DNA from: Poa pratensis
Taxonomy: Eukaryota > Streptophyta > Magnoliopsida > Poales > Poaceae
NCBI GenBank assembly: GCA_947311845.1
Contig: CAMZMU010000107.1
Coordinates: 42,902,748-42,966,747 of the forward strand
Direction: 5' to 3'
DNA length: 64,000 nt
Below are positions 23,044 through 34,280 of the stretch, piece by piece. The translations under genes and the position numbers were made by a program. Positions within the stretch are counted from its first letter, which is position 1. Each line of letters begins with the position of its first letter. The notes beneath the pieces are model-generated. The model was not told where the DNA came from, did not search any database, and worked only from the letters and a program-made list of their open reading frames with translations.

Positions 23044-24580
23044 CCCGCGTCGCTCCCCGCGAGCGACCGGGGCGGCGGAACCCTAGCCCGCCTCTAGTCC
23101 CTCCACCCCTCCTCCCCCTTCCACCGCCGCCGCCGGCGTGAGCCGCCGGGCAAAGTCCGGTCGGTGCCGGCGGCGGCGGCTCTCCTTTACCCGTCCCGTG
23201 GTGGAGCTTCGCGGGGAAGAACCTCACGCGTCGGTGCGCTGCGATTTAGGATCTCGACCAGCGGGCGGCGGCGCTCCGAGCTGGCAGCGGGCTTGGCGGC
23301 GCGGTGGGGTTGGTCTGCTGCGGCCGGCGTGCCTGGCGGCGGTGGGAGATGGCAGAAGGAGGTGGAGGGGCTCATCCCGCCTGGCCCAGATCTTGGCCCG
23401 CCGGGGTTCCATCTGGGTCAGGCTGGCCCTGGCTGCTGCTCACTGTCGCCGATGGCGGCGTGCGGCCAGGAGCCTTCCTCCGGCTACTGTGTGGCTGGTG
23501 CGCCAGATCCGGCCAGGCGGGTTTCGATCTGGTAGCCTCCTAGCAGATCCATTCGGATTCTGCGGGTGTGACATGCGGATGGCACGGAGGCGCCGTGTCT
23601 GTCCTGCTCGTCGTACTCCTGCTTCTCGCGAGCTGACAAGGCCAGGTGGGCCTAGTTCGGTCACCAGCATCCATCGTCCGTGCCTTGGGCTCGCGTTGCT
23701 TGTGCTTGCCATCTCCGGGTGCGGGATCTCGGATGCCGGGGTGGCGGCCCTGGAAGGTGGACTGCACGGCCTGCTCTCCAGCGAGCGGCGTGGCAGTGGT
23801 GGTTGTTCCGCTCTTTGGCTATACGGATGGCGAGGAACGGGCAGCGGGGAATCCTGGTGTTGGCGGTGCTTCGGCTTCGGCGACCCCCAGATCTTGTCTT
23901 GGAGGTCTGTTTTGGTGTCAGCAGGCCATCAGAGATACCGTGGGGTAGGACGAGGGTTATTTCGGGTGAAAGCCTAGTGCTTCGGCACCAATGGCGGCGA
24001 TACTTGCGGGTGTCGTGACCCTCTTGAGGGCGTCGTTGTGGTTACCCTTCCTGCGCCAGGGCTCTGGGTGAAAACCCTTGACCGTCTTTGGTCTCGGCGA
24101 CGGCGGCGCTGAGCGTCGTCACCCTCTTGGGGACGTTGTCGTGGAGCTCGGTACATGTCGGTGGAGTCGTGCTAACATCGGCGGGCAAGTTTGGGTCCTA
24201 CCTCGAAGCTTCGGCGACGCTGATGTGGGGTGATCTCGATGGATTCCTATCTTATACACGTGGCTTAGTTGCCCTGCGTTCGATACTAGTTGTATGCTAG
24301 CAGGATCGGCGCTCCACGGCCCGAAGCGAGAGGGCAGGCGGCCCTCTTCGGCGACAACTGGTTGAGCGCGAGGCGACGAGACCCGGTGATTTCACATGGA
24401 GATGTTGTTTCACTTCTAATCGGTAGTCTCGGTTGTTTTGTGGAGGGTGCAACTTCTCCTTTGTTTTTTTATTTTGTTTTATGTTTGATCTGCTTTGTAA
24501 GAGGATTTCCTCATCACTTTGTATCGGTTCGGCCGTGTGGCTTTATTTATAAAGCGGGGCGAAAGCCTGTTTCATGGTGG
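23044..24580 (+). mobile_element. Non-autonomous LINE-like retroposon with 17-bp target duplication
   Basis: The sequence aatagaagaggttatat occurs at 23027-23043 and again at 24581-24597, flanking 1537 bp. The 5' part is very GC-rich (GCGGCGGAACCCTAGCC, like LINE or gene 5' UTRs). The 3' part ends with a T-rich segment, then TTTATAAAGCGGGGCGAAAGCC, a 3' end seen in grass LINEs. No endonuclease or reverse transcriptase is present, and long frames inside are GC-driven. A long target duplication with no inverted repeats points to target-primed reverse transcription. I infer a LINE derivative made of 5' and 3' untranslated parts. Confidence 0.75.
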
Positions 24581-24880
24581 AATAGAAGAGGTTATATTCT
24601 TGTTTTCTATTATTTTAAGATCCCATTTAGATCTTCAAAATTCGTCCAGAAATATTTTTTGTTATAAGGGTTCCCAATTTCATTTGGAAAACTGAGGGTC
24701 TGAAACTGTAAAAGAGGCAAAGAGCAAATAGACAGGAATAATACATCCATACGAAAGGTTACGGTCCAAACTTGAAAAAAAAACGTTAGGAGTAACAATC
24801 ACCAGCCGGTCCATTGTCAGGTCAGTAAAGGGTCAATCGATCTTGACGTGCGAGATACCAAATTAACAAGAACAGATCTA

Positions 24881-25380
24881 ATGGCGCGGCGGCTGGTGAA
24901 CGTGGTGATGGAGAAGTCCGGCATGTACACCCTGAGGCGGATCGATCCCAACGAGCACCTCTTCTACCCATCCACCTCGGACGCGAAAGCGGCGTTGGCA
25001 GCACTGCGAAACACCAGGGGGTCGCCGCCGTGGTGGATGGAGCCCATGTCGCCGATGCCAGCGCCGGAGGAGCCCGGGTTCCAGCTTTCCACCTTCGCCG
25101 GTCCCGGTGGCGGCAGGCTCCACTTCCTGCCCTTGTACGGCGAAGGCGGGGGCGACGAGTGCAAGATCCTCTGCACGGACGAGGCCGGCAGCTCCGTCCT
25201 CTACGACGCCCACGCGGGGTCCTTTAAGGTTGTGCCCTCCTTCAACAAGCCCAAGCAGTCCTGCTACAGTCTCTCTTACTCCCTCGCACGCGCCGGCAAC
25301 CCCAGCCGCCGCGAAGCTCTCTATGTCATGGACAGCCAGCCGATTAAACCCTGCGACTTTGAGGTGCTCCTCCACAGAGT
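24881..25380 (+). pseudogene. Grass-specific DUF1618-like family gene, N-terminal fragment
   Basis: The ATG at 24881 opens MARRLVNVVMEKSGMYTLRRIDPNEHLFYPSTSDAKAA, the conserved N-terminus of a large grass family. The members usually have about 350-450 residues and are described as DUF1618/F-box-like proteins of unknown role. The conserved blocks ECKILCTDEAGSSVLYDAHAGSFKVVPSFNKPK and REALYVMDS follow. Family homology stops at about residue 167 (FEVLLHR), and the frame then runs a few codons into LTR-derived DNA before TAA at 25406-25408. The C-terminal half is missing, so this is a truncated copy. Confidence 0.75.
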
Positions 25381-25387
25381 GAGCACT

Positions 25388-26045
25388 TCATTTGAGGCAT
25401 CTCTCTAAACAAGATAGCAATATTGCGGTGAACAAATTACAGTTGGGTAGTGATTAAATTTTAATATTTATAATTACGGCTATTCATAGCACGATTCATA
25501 CTAGAATCACGTGACCCTGAAACCGCTATCCAGCATGCATCTCAAAGTATGAAGTTCAAAATAAACATAGTATTGCAATAAGCATTTTGACATTATGTAG
25601 ACACAACCATCCAAGCGTGGTAATGAAACCATCATTTTATTCTTAATGGCAACAACACATTACATGTCTCGTCCCTTGCTGTCACCGGCATATAGATCAA
25701 TGTAAGATTGCACTCGCTATCATACACAACTTAATTTGAAGATCAATCCATCAAACTTGGTCAAAGTAAGACAGATAAACCGGAGAGCGTATGTGACAAA
25801 AAATTACGCATCAAAGAAACATAATGGATCTCAGTAGAATTCATGAATATATATAATCATAAAGTGACAACTCATCATATCCCAACAAACACAAAATGGA
25901 TTACATCATATGGATCTCAGTCATTTAGACAGCTCACAAGATCATTATCTTGAATATCATAGGGAGAGAATATGTGATCTAGTTACTGCTATGAACTCGT
26001 AGTCCAAAGAAAACTACTCACACATAGTCATGGTCACAACAAGGG
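25388..26045 (-). repeat. Decayed LTR fragment related to the LTR at 16.1-17.7 kb
   Basis: The order of short shared blocks matches 16530-17200: gtctctc...aacaaattacag, accgctatccagcatgcatct, ggcaacaacacat, cttgctgtcac, ggagagc, cccaacaaacacaa, agctcacaagatc and tactgctatg...tagtccaa. Divergence is much higher than within the other element. It abuts and truncates the DUF-family gene fragment. Confidence 0.75.
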
Positions 26046-26910
26046 TGATAAAGATAGATCCGCAAGTGAATTGCTCCTACCACGGGGTGATGAAACAACC
26101 CTCAGATTGAATATTTGGGAAACAGAAGATTAACACGCCACTTCGAGCAGAGAAGTTCAAAAAATATCAACAACCCATGCAGCAACAAATGCAGTTGACT
26201 CAAGAAACTTACGGTGGGCATGTCATCTTTCTCATGTTATCAATGTCATATGTACTAGTAGTGTTCTCTATCTCGAAGCACACAACAGTTATCTTGGGAA
26301 AATAAAGCTGAATTACAACATGGATATTGTCTAGAACTTTAGTTGTATTTGCCACATTTTCACCGCACAAATATGATGGACAAGTTAGACAATTAACAAT
26401 GAGTGACATCTCAGAGAGCTGATAATATTTGTCTTCAAAATGCAACCACCACTAGACCAGGAAATAAATCCAAATGGCAGAGACGGGCATAGCACATGTG
26501 GCACCACTAGATTAAGTAACTTTCCATCACTTACAAAAATTACCAAGGATCACCCCAAACAAAAACTTTAGTTTCACATAACAAACCATTTCGGACCAGT
26601 ATTTAAAAAATCATGGTTAATTATTATACAACAATTACCAAACCATCATCATGGTCACATCATCATACTAGCGAAATTCAGTATTAACACACAATGCAGA
26701 CTAACTCTATGAGGTTGAAGTCACCTTGCTTCATAGACAGATGGTTACTAGACTTTTTAATTTCAGTTTCCACCGTAGGTCCAAATCAACACCACCCATC
26801 ATCTCAATTCCTAGGGGCAGATCTTGACGAACCAGATGCGGAGCTTGGGGAGAGCTAGAATGATCGTTGATGGTGATAGGCGGTGATAGGCTCGGTCGAT
26901 AAAAATTTGG
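26046..26910. other. Unassigned spacer left of the duplicated block
   Basis: AT-rich. Nothing recognised on either strand. Confidence 0.4.
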
Positions 26911-27288
26911 ACACATGGCGAATAAAAAATATATGTTTTATACTAAACTTTGATACTTGTTTCCATCAAACTATAGTCCTAATGAGTATGTTTTTCTGTT
27001 GTATGGATGGCATAGTTAATCCATAAAAATATTTCAGAATATCAAATATAGTTCTATTTGTTAAACAATTTTATGTATATCATTTCAAAGTTTATTGTGC
27101 TAATTTTGAAGTTTACTATGTTGTAGCAAAGTTCTCCTTGGGGTACTTTCACGGTTGCCTAAGTTATTCTAATGTGTATTTGTGCGTGTATATATTTTTA
27201 GTATCCTCAATTTTATGTTAGAAATCGGTAAAGCATACACTCGATCAAATATCTTTGAAATAATTATAGTGTAATATTTGATAAGTAT
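26911..27288 (+). repeat. Segmental duplication block 1, copy A (partner 51759-52145)
   Basis: Both copies begin ACACATGG then AATAAAAAATAT and share catcaaactatagtccta/caacaaactatagtccta, gtatggatggc, tatttgttaaacaatttt and aaagcatacactc, ending near TATTTGATAA. They are in direct orientation with moderate divergence. Confidence 0.85.
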
Positions 27289-27697
27289 AGAAATTTCTAG
27301 ATTATATTTGAACCATTGGTGAATCAGTAAATATTTTTGGCATGTCAATTCATTAATCAGTTCGCATCATGTTTGTGCTTCGGAAAATATCCGCTGGAAA
27401 CCATCTTCCGGTGGAAATCAGTGGAAACCATGAAAAAATCATGTTTTAAAGTTTTAAAAAATTATCTACAAAATGCAACAGGTTGTGAAGGTAGAGTTTT
27501 ATAGACATGTAGATTTACAAATAGAAACTCAAAATTGTTTAGGGGATATGGAAACCAACTATAAATTGCTCGTTTTGCCTGTTTGGCCCATGCATGTCAG
27601 CACCATCGTTCCATCGAACTATCTGAATCTCTGAACTGAAACTTGAGACTTTGATATGGTGTGAAGGACAGGGACGCTTAATTTGCCCTTGCTGTAA

Positions 27698-27980
27698 GGC
27701 CTATGCGAATGTAAGTTTCTTAGCACGGTTTCATAGGCATTTTGCTTATGTGGCATACTAGTTAACGAAGAAAGAGGGTGAGATTGTATCTTAGATAAGA
27801 TACAACCTTTACACGTGGCAATAGGCAAAAAATGGTTCTACTCCAATCATATGTATGCATGAGCACAAAATCATTAAATGTAGATACAACACATATGAGA
27901 CAATACATTGAACTAGTTGTATCTTAAATATTTATTACTTCTATGATTTCGTGCTAAGAGATGGTGCATTGGCACAGGCC
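27698..27980. mobile_element. MITE, Tourist-like, ~283 bp
   Basis: The ends are GGCCTATGCGAATGTAAGTTTC..TTAGCAC at the left and the complement of GTGCTAAGAGATGGTGCATTGGCACAGGCC at the right, with TAA/TTA flanks. The match is imperfect but follows the well-known grass GGCCTGTGCCAATGCACC terminus. The interior has no coding frame. Confidence 0.6.
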
Positions 27981-28090
27981 TTAGTACAACTCCTAATAAT
28001 CAATGTCCTATGATGGAGCAGGTGTGAGTGGGTGATGATAGGCTTAGGTCACCGAAACACGATTCCAATCAATTGCACGAATATATACCT

Positions 28091-30010
28091 CTTATAAAGC
28101 AAAACCCCACTAAGTTCATTTATGAATTTTCTATCTTCACATGCAGCCTATCCACATCACAACATATTCACAACCATCCGATTGGAACCATCTGACCATT
28201 CGATTGTCTCTCTCCATCGTCACATCCTCAAAGAGTCAGAGTGGCCCGAAAACATCAGCAGCCCCGTTTCTCTATAAAGTAGCGTTCTGATTCCTCAAGT
28301 CATACTGACATCCGTTCCATGTTGTTTTCTTCGTCCTACACAAATCGCACCAAATTACATGCAGCTATTACTCATGGAGTCATGGTAGTGCGTAGGGTGA
28401 TTAATTCCTCTTTATTGCAATTGTTTGGCCACAAACGCTTCACCACGCAGTAACCGAAGCAAGCATCGTACGTGGGTTTTAAATCCCATATACAGACCGG
28501 TCCAAGCAGCCCATATGCAGCCTCCTTCCCATCCCATCTCTTCTACAGTTCTACTCCTTTCTGAAGAATTGCTCGACTGATTGCTCGCATTCGTTTCCTC
28601 TCGCACATCTCCGGCGCATACCTCTTCCCCGGCGGGATGCCCAAAACGACTCCTTCCAGCGCTGCCATGTCTTCCTCCTGCGAGAGCTTTTGGATGTCGC
28701 CGCCACCATCACAAGCTGCTCCTGTTAGAACGCCACCATGGGTGATTCATGCGTGCCCTCTCCATCGGATCCCCGCGACTGCCATAGTGCCATGATAGGA
28801 TGAGATTCACTACCGTTGTGGACTTTCTAGCGGTAAGCATGAGGTAAGGAGATGGATCCCGGTCAGAACTACAAGTTTTTCTGGGGGTAAACATGAGGTA
28901 AGGAGGTGCATCCCCAGCCCAAGTATGCTATGACGGTGTGTGTATGCAATGTCCTTTCACATCTGCAGACTTCTCCATCTACATTCTTTGATCTTTTATA
29001 GACGTTTCTTCTATTTTTCAACAAGGTGTGAGCTTATACATGTGTGGTATGGTCAATATTGTGCAGACAATTGTACTTATCCTCTGATGTATAAGATGAT
29101 CTGCAGGCAAAATTTATTCTAAAAAGGATCTGTGGGCACAATTTGTGTTATCCACCAATGAGATATCCTCGGTGGGTCATGGCATCTACTCCGTATTATT
29201 TTGCTAAAAAGGTTAGTCAGGTATGATCGGTTCTGTCCGACTGCAGTAACAGTTTTTTTTTTGTCCGTTTATATTTTACAAGCCTGCTCAATAGCTCTGC
29301 TCTAAAAGACCTCTTTCTTTGTGTAAGCCATGGCAAACAAGAAAAGCTGTCACAGTGCTTTAGAATAATATTACATTTAGATAACCTTCCACCATATTTC
29401 GATAGTAATATTCTAGGTAATTTTTACTGAATGGTGTATGCGTTGGACTGAATACTCACTGGTTAAGTTATAATTAATTGGTCTTTGTGTTCCCTTTTTT
29501 TCTTCCAGATTTTATGCCCGGCAAGGAAGCATTTTTTCCTTTACATGTGTTGCAATATATGTATGCATGGACCAGTTAGATGCATGGTCATATGGCTGGG
29601 ATGAACTGGTGTCATATGCTAATAGTGATCACTGTGAATTTGATATGTTTTGCTCATTTTTTGTTGTAATAGAAGCTATCCTTAAAAGTTAAAACTCGAC
29701 ATGTTGTATTTTCTGGGTGGTCCACTACATATGGAGAGCAATACACGAGTCAGCATGTAGTTCGAAGAATCCTACATTAATAACAATTGCCCTCTAAAAT
29801 ACTTATTGTTTACCCACAAGCAATAACCTATCTTTTTTGATCTGCCGCTCATGGTGATTTTGCTGGTCAAATTCCTAAAGCTATAGTGATGAGAATTGAA
29901 TACCACTACAAGTGTATATCGCAGTTCTTATTTCACATGGCGTATAACTTTATTTATGAAAAAAAAATACATCGTATAATGCCCGCCGCAACGCGCGGGG
30001 TATCTTCTAG
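28091..30010 (+). mobile_element. Non-autonomous Helitron, 3' end clear, 5' end approximate
   Basis: The 3' terminus reads GCCCGCCGCAACGCGCGGGG (a short stem-loop) then TATCTTCTAG (CTAG at 30007-30010), followed by T. A plausible 5' start is TCTTATAAAGCAAAAC near 28091, but its flank is C rather than A, so this end is uncertain. No Rep-helicase was found. The element lies inside duplication copy A and is absent from copy B. Confidence 0.6.
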
Positions 30011-30094
30011 TAATACTATACGATCATCGCGACTGAATCAACCAACCATACATATTGTTGATCTCAACAGATCAGGATTAGCCAACTCGGCTTC

Positions 30095-30574
30095 TGTGTA
30101 GTTTAAACGCTTCAAGGCAGCAGAGAGGTTCGTGCGTCAGTTACTAGTTTACTGGATCTACTCGTGATTCACCAACAGGCCGGAAGCTCGATCGTGATTA
30201 CTGGTGATCTCCAGTGTGTGTAATGATTTCTAGTATAATCAACTGGAAAGGTAGTAAACCACGGCGGCGCATCCGTGGATGGTGGCCGCCGGGGCCGGGG
30301 ACCGTCGATCGATTTGGACGATCATCGACCCAGCCGGCCCTTGTATTGTAGTCTCAATGAAACGGAATCTGGAGTGGACCCGACGATCTAGGACTGCCTA
30401 CTGGATCGCGCATGTACAGATACGTACCCCGTAGTATAGTTACCAACTCCATTGGTCTAAGTGCTGTACTACACGTACATGAGTACATCGTCGTCGCCGT
30501 CGATCGCTGTACATGAGAATAGTGTCGAGCTTCCTATGTGCATCCTCCAGCGCTTCACGCAACCGCATTTTGTT
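30095..30574 (+). repeat. Segmental duplication block 2, copy A (partner 52189-55790)
   Basis: The shared string starts TGTGTAGTTTAAACGCTTC and includes GTGCGTCAGTTACTAG, CATCCGTGGATGGTGGCCG, GTCGATCGATTTGGACGATC and AATCTGGAGTGGACCCG. The block resumes at 39641 after the 9-kb insertion (tgtttccctggaaatcagg matches about 55676). In copy B the same block is split by a Mutator and a hAT insertion. Confidence 0.9.
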
Positions 30575-30794
30575 GGGTAAATAGCTCCCGTACGACATCT
30601 TTCCTAGCTAATCGACGGACGGCGACATTGTTGGCTTGAATAGCTCTGGTGCGACAACGTGGCGAGCACAAATTGCTCTACTGCGACATGGCTCTTAATC
30701 GCAATCTGTTAGGGTTAAGGGGAGCAGGGTGGGACCCACAACTATCCACGTCAGCAGCGACGACCGTTAGCTCCTCTTCCCCTGCGCGCGCATC

Positions 30795-30843
30795 CTCTTC
30801 TTCTTCTTCTTCTTCTTCTTCTTCTTCTTCTTCTTCTTCTTCT
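30795..30843 (+). repeat. (CTT)n microsatellite
   Basis: About 16 perfect CTT/TTC repeats. The poly-Ser and poly-Glu frames across it are by-products. Confidence 0.95.
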
Positions 30844-31264
30844 CCGGCGACGCAGCGCGGCAACGCCGGCGAGCTTTTCTCAACTGAATCTGACCCCAAT
30901 TGAACTCAACTGAAGCGGACATACAACGAACTAAATTTTAACTAAAATTTAACTAAAACATGAGTTGATTACCGTTGATTACATAGCCAATTCCATGGCG
31001 GGCATACACATCATGGCGATCATCTGATCAAAAGCCACACGCAGGCGGCCGCAGGCTAAATAAACCTAATTACATAGCTAAAGGGGGGGGGGGGCTTCCG
31101 TCGCCGCTCTAACCCTAACCTAGGACCCAAAATTGGGCTCCCACCGGAGCCCCAAGGGTGCGGCGGCGGCGACTAGGCGGCGGCGCCGCTCAGTCGGAGT
31201 CGGAGAAGCCGTAGTCGAAGGAGGAGTCGGAGTCCGCGCCGTCGTTGCGGGACGCCGCGATAGC

Positions 31265-31771
31265 CTAGTGGAGGCGGAGTTCATCGAGCTCCTCCTCCAT
31301 GACACGGCGCGCGCCGACCTGCCGCTCCTCCTCCAAGCTGCGCTGGATCACCTCCTCCGTGATCCAGGGCAGATCTTGCTCGTCGGCGAAGTCCCCGGGG
31401 ACGAGGCCGCGGCGCGGTGCGCGGTCCTGCTGCTCCTCCTCCTCCCTCTTCGGCGGCGGCAGCTGTGCCGCCATGGAGGAGCTCCCCGCGCCGGAGGAGC
31501 TTCCGTGCTCGTAGCGGCTGCGGCCGAAGGCGGCCGCAAACTCCATACGGCGGTCGTACTCGACCACCTCGCGGCGGGCGAACGCAGGCGGCGCCGAGAC
31601 GCCGTAGTTGGTGTACCTGCGCGCGCCGCGTTTCCGACCGGCGTCGGAAGCTGCGCAGCGCGCCCGAGCGGGGTCAGCCGGGCGCCGCTTCCGGCCGTTC
31701 CGCTCCTCGTCGGAGCGGTTTCCACCGCCGAAATGGCCACCGCGTGAGCTCGAACCCCCACGCTTCATCAT
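31265..31771 (-). CDS. Unrecognised GC-rich frame in the 9-kb element (168 aa, premature TAG)
   Basis: The likely start is MMKRGGSSSRGGHFGGGNRSDEERNGRKRR at 31771. The protein is basic at the N-terminus and acidic later (KREEEEQQDRAPRRGLVPGDFADEQDLPWITEEVIQRSLEEERQ). It stops at TAG 31267-31265, but the same frame continues for 24 clean codons, ending ASRNDGADSDSSFDYGFSDSD then TGA at 31192-31190. An acidic FDYGFSDSD-type tail is a plausible natural end, so the TAG is probably a CAG-to-TAG mutation. I do not know the function. It could be an accessory gene of the element or captured host sequence. Confidence 0.5.
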   Translation of the reverse strand: MMKRGGSSSRGGHFGGGNRSDEERNGRKRRPADPARARCAASDAGRKRGARRYTNYGVSAPPAFARREVVEYDRRMEFAAAFGRSRYEHGSSSGAGSSSMAAQLPPPKREEEEQQDRAPRRGLVPGDFADEQDLPWITEEVIQRSLEEERQVGARRVMEEELDELRLH

Positions 31772-32169
31772 CGTCGGCCGGCGGTGCTGGATTTGTACGG
31801 GGCTGGGCTGGTTTGCGCCGCCGGCGGCGAGTGGGCGAGATCTAGAATAGTGGGGAATAGCTAGGATGCGACGCATTTGAGTGGATAAGAAGGGGAACGA
31901 GGCAACGTGTCCGGTGAGCGGTGGGTCGTGGCCGTGGCGAAATGGAGCGCGAGTTGGGCCGTTGCATGAGATAAGGCCCACCGGTAAATAACTAAACACT
32001 GCAGCAAAAAAAAAACACGCCAGCATTAGTTGGGCCGTGTAGTGAGATACAGCCCACCGGAAATAACTAAAACTGCAGGAAAAAAAACATGCTAGCCAAT
32101 CACAGCGCAGAACGAGAGTGCCGCGGATCGACCCCGGGTTTTCTTCTAGAAGGCCTAATCGGACGGCTT

Positions 32170-32490
32170 AAATCATGTGTGAGACCTCAAACACTTTCAA
32201 ATGAGCATAAAAATTCAAACAAAATCAAAAAACTATGAAACCTTTGCGCATAGTCTTATAAGGTCATACAGTAACTAAAAATATATATAGATATGGTTTA
32301 CGTACATTTGTACGAAAAAGGCTCAAATCATGTGTGAGACCTCAAAAACTTTCAAATGAGCATAACTAATTCAAAAAAAATCATAAAAACATGAAACCTT
32401 CGCACACAGTCTTCTTGTGTCATACAGTAACTAAAAAAATATAGATGTGGCTTACATACATTTCCACGAAGATGTGTTCACCCAAATGTG
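32170..32490 (+). repeat. Direct repeat, tgtgtgagacctcaaa blocks
   Basis: Two ~150-bp copies start aaatcatgtgtgagacctcaaa at about 32170 and 32327, each followed by actttcaaatgagcata and a gtcatacagtaactaaaa segment. Confidence 0.75.
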
Positions 32491-32617
32491 ATATCTAGAA
32501 CACATTAGTATGGATTTCAAGGGAGAGAGGAGGTGGGTTTAAAGTTTTTGAAAATGAAAATTGTCCAAAACTCACAGAAGCTTCATTTTGGTGTGACTAA
32601 AAAGTATCCAAGCTTAC

Positions 32618-33260
32618 AAGGTCTAGATATAATTAAACAAAATATGTTTCAATGTGGTGTGAAATCTCAAATCTCAAACTATGAACTCTCATGTGTGAAG
32701 AGAGGTGGTTTGGGATTTGTAACATGAATTTTTAAAAAAACTCACCAAAACTTCATTTTGGTGTGACTAAGAAGTATCCAAGCTTGGATTTTCAATTTCA
32801 TGTTTCAAACTTGTTTAAATGTTGGTCAAACTTGGGTTTGACCGAATTTGAAATAAGCATAAAATATTCACAAAATATCAAAAAAATAAAAAACCAGTGC
32901 ACATGTTCTTAGTTTGTCATGTACTAACAACTCCAATTGATAAACAAGGTCTAGATATAATTAAACAAAATATGCTTCAATGTGGTGTGAAATCTCAAAT
33001 CTCAAACTATGAACTCTCATGTGTGAAGAGAGCTGGTTTGGGATTTGCAACATGAAATTTTCAAAAAACTCACCAAAGCTTCATTTTGGTGTGACTAAGA
33101 AAGATCCAAGCTTGGATTTTCAATTTCATGTTTCATACTTGTTTAAATGTTGGTCAAACTTGGGTTTGACCGAATTTGAAATAAGCATAAAATATTCACA
33201 AAACATCAAAAAATAAAAATCCAGTGCACATGTTCTTAGTTTGTCATGTACTAACAACTC
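32618..33260 (+). repeat. Tandem direct repeat, two units of about 326 bp
   Basis: Unit 1 starts acaaggtctagatataatt at 32618 and unit 2 at 32944. Both run through cttcattttggtgtgact and gtcaaacttgggtttgacc to catgtactaacaactcc, with few differences. This is a recent local duplication inside the 9-kb element. Confidence 0.9.
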
Positions 33261-33392
33261 CAAGTTATTTAGCTGATTTAGACAAGGTCGAAAAAAATCT
33301 TGCTTAGGAATGGAGCCGTTTACCCTAGCTTTAGAGCTCATTTGAAACACTTTTGGTTCAAGACTTAGCAAAAGGCTCGGTTCGATAACCAA

Positions 33393-34280
33393 GTTAGATC
33401 AAACAACTACATAATAGTATGAAATCATTGCAACATCCAAGCCTAGCACAAATAAATGTAAATTTGAATTTTGGTTCAAAGTTGAATTCAAAAAATCAAA
33501 AGAATATAAATAATTTTCATATTATTTAAAAAATTCAAAAAAACTTGTCCCGGTGCACCATCTTAATGGATGGGACAACTCATTATTATAGATTAATCTA
33601 TAATAATAAGTTGCCCGACCCACGAAGCTACTGGACCGGGAATAATGTGCAACACCTAAATTGCGAGCATGGGGACTCGAACTTGGGTGGGCAAAGGGAG
33701 ACATCAACCCTTTGCCGCTAGGCTATGCCTATGTTTGCGACAAATCTACCACCATTAGGAGGTAATAGTTACAAATCTACCACCACTAGAACAATAGCAA
33801 CACTAGAGTGACAAGGTGAAATTTGAAATTTGGTTCAAATTTGAAAATAAATAATATGAAGATTAATTCAAACAATTGTCCCAGTTAGATCAAACAAGTG
33901 CATAATAGTATGAAATCATTGCAACATCCAAGCCTAGCACAAATAACATGTAAATTTGAATTTTGGTTCAAAGTTGAATTCAAAAAATCAAAAGAAAATA
34001 AATAATTTTCAGATTATTTAAAAAATTCAAAAAATTGTCCCAGTGCAGTATCTTTATGGATAGCACAACTCACTATTATAGATTTTAATCTATAATAGTC
34101 AGTTGCCGGACCCACGAAGCTACTGGACAGGGAATATATGTGCAACACCTAAATTGCGAGCATGGGGACTTGAACTTGGGTGGGCAAAGGGAGTCATCTA
34201 CCCTTTGCCACTAGGCTATGCCAATGTTTGCGACAAATCTACCACTATTAGGATCTAATAGTTACAAATCTACCACTTGG
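33393..34280 (+). repeat. Tandem direct repeat, period 491 bp
   Basis: Unit 1 starts gttagatcaaacaactac at 33393 and unit 2 gttagatcaaacaagtgc at 33884. Each carries a palindrome around tatagatt/aatctata and a tRNA-like promoter pair on the minus strand. Unit 2 is shorter at its right end. Confidence 0.9.
33672..33725 (-). other. tRNA-like A and B boxes (SINE-like), first of two
   Basis: On the minus strand TAGCCTAGCGGCAAAGG (A-box-like, 33725-33709) is followed about 25 nt later by AAGTTCGAGTCCC (B-box-like, 33684-33672), the spacing of an internal RNA polymerase III promoter. A full cloverleaf does not fold convincingly by eye. The second copy, in the next tandem unit, lies at 34218-34165 with GTTCAAGTCC. 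This fits a tRNA-derived SINE or tRNA relic duplicated with its unit. Confidence 0.5.

Noticed and set aside
23138..23977. A 279-codon GC-rich frame in the retroposon
   Set aside because: Arg/Gly/Trp-rich composition, several overlapping frames of similar length, and no family motif. It is explained by GC content.
30649..30903. Poly-Ser and poly-Glu frames
   Set aside because: Translation of a CTT microsatellite.
33660..33730. A functional tRNA gene
   Set aside because: A and B boxes are present, but acceptor and T stems do not pair convincingly and no anticodon loop is clear, so it is kept only as a tRNA-like relic.
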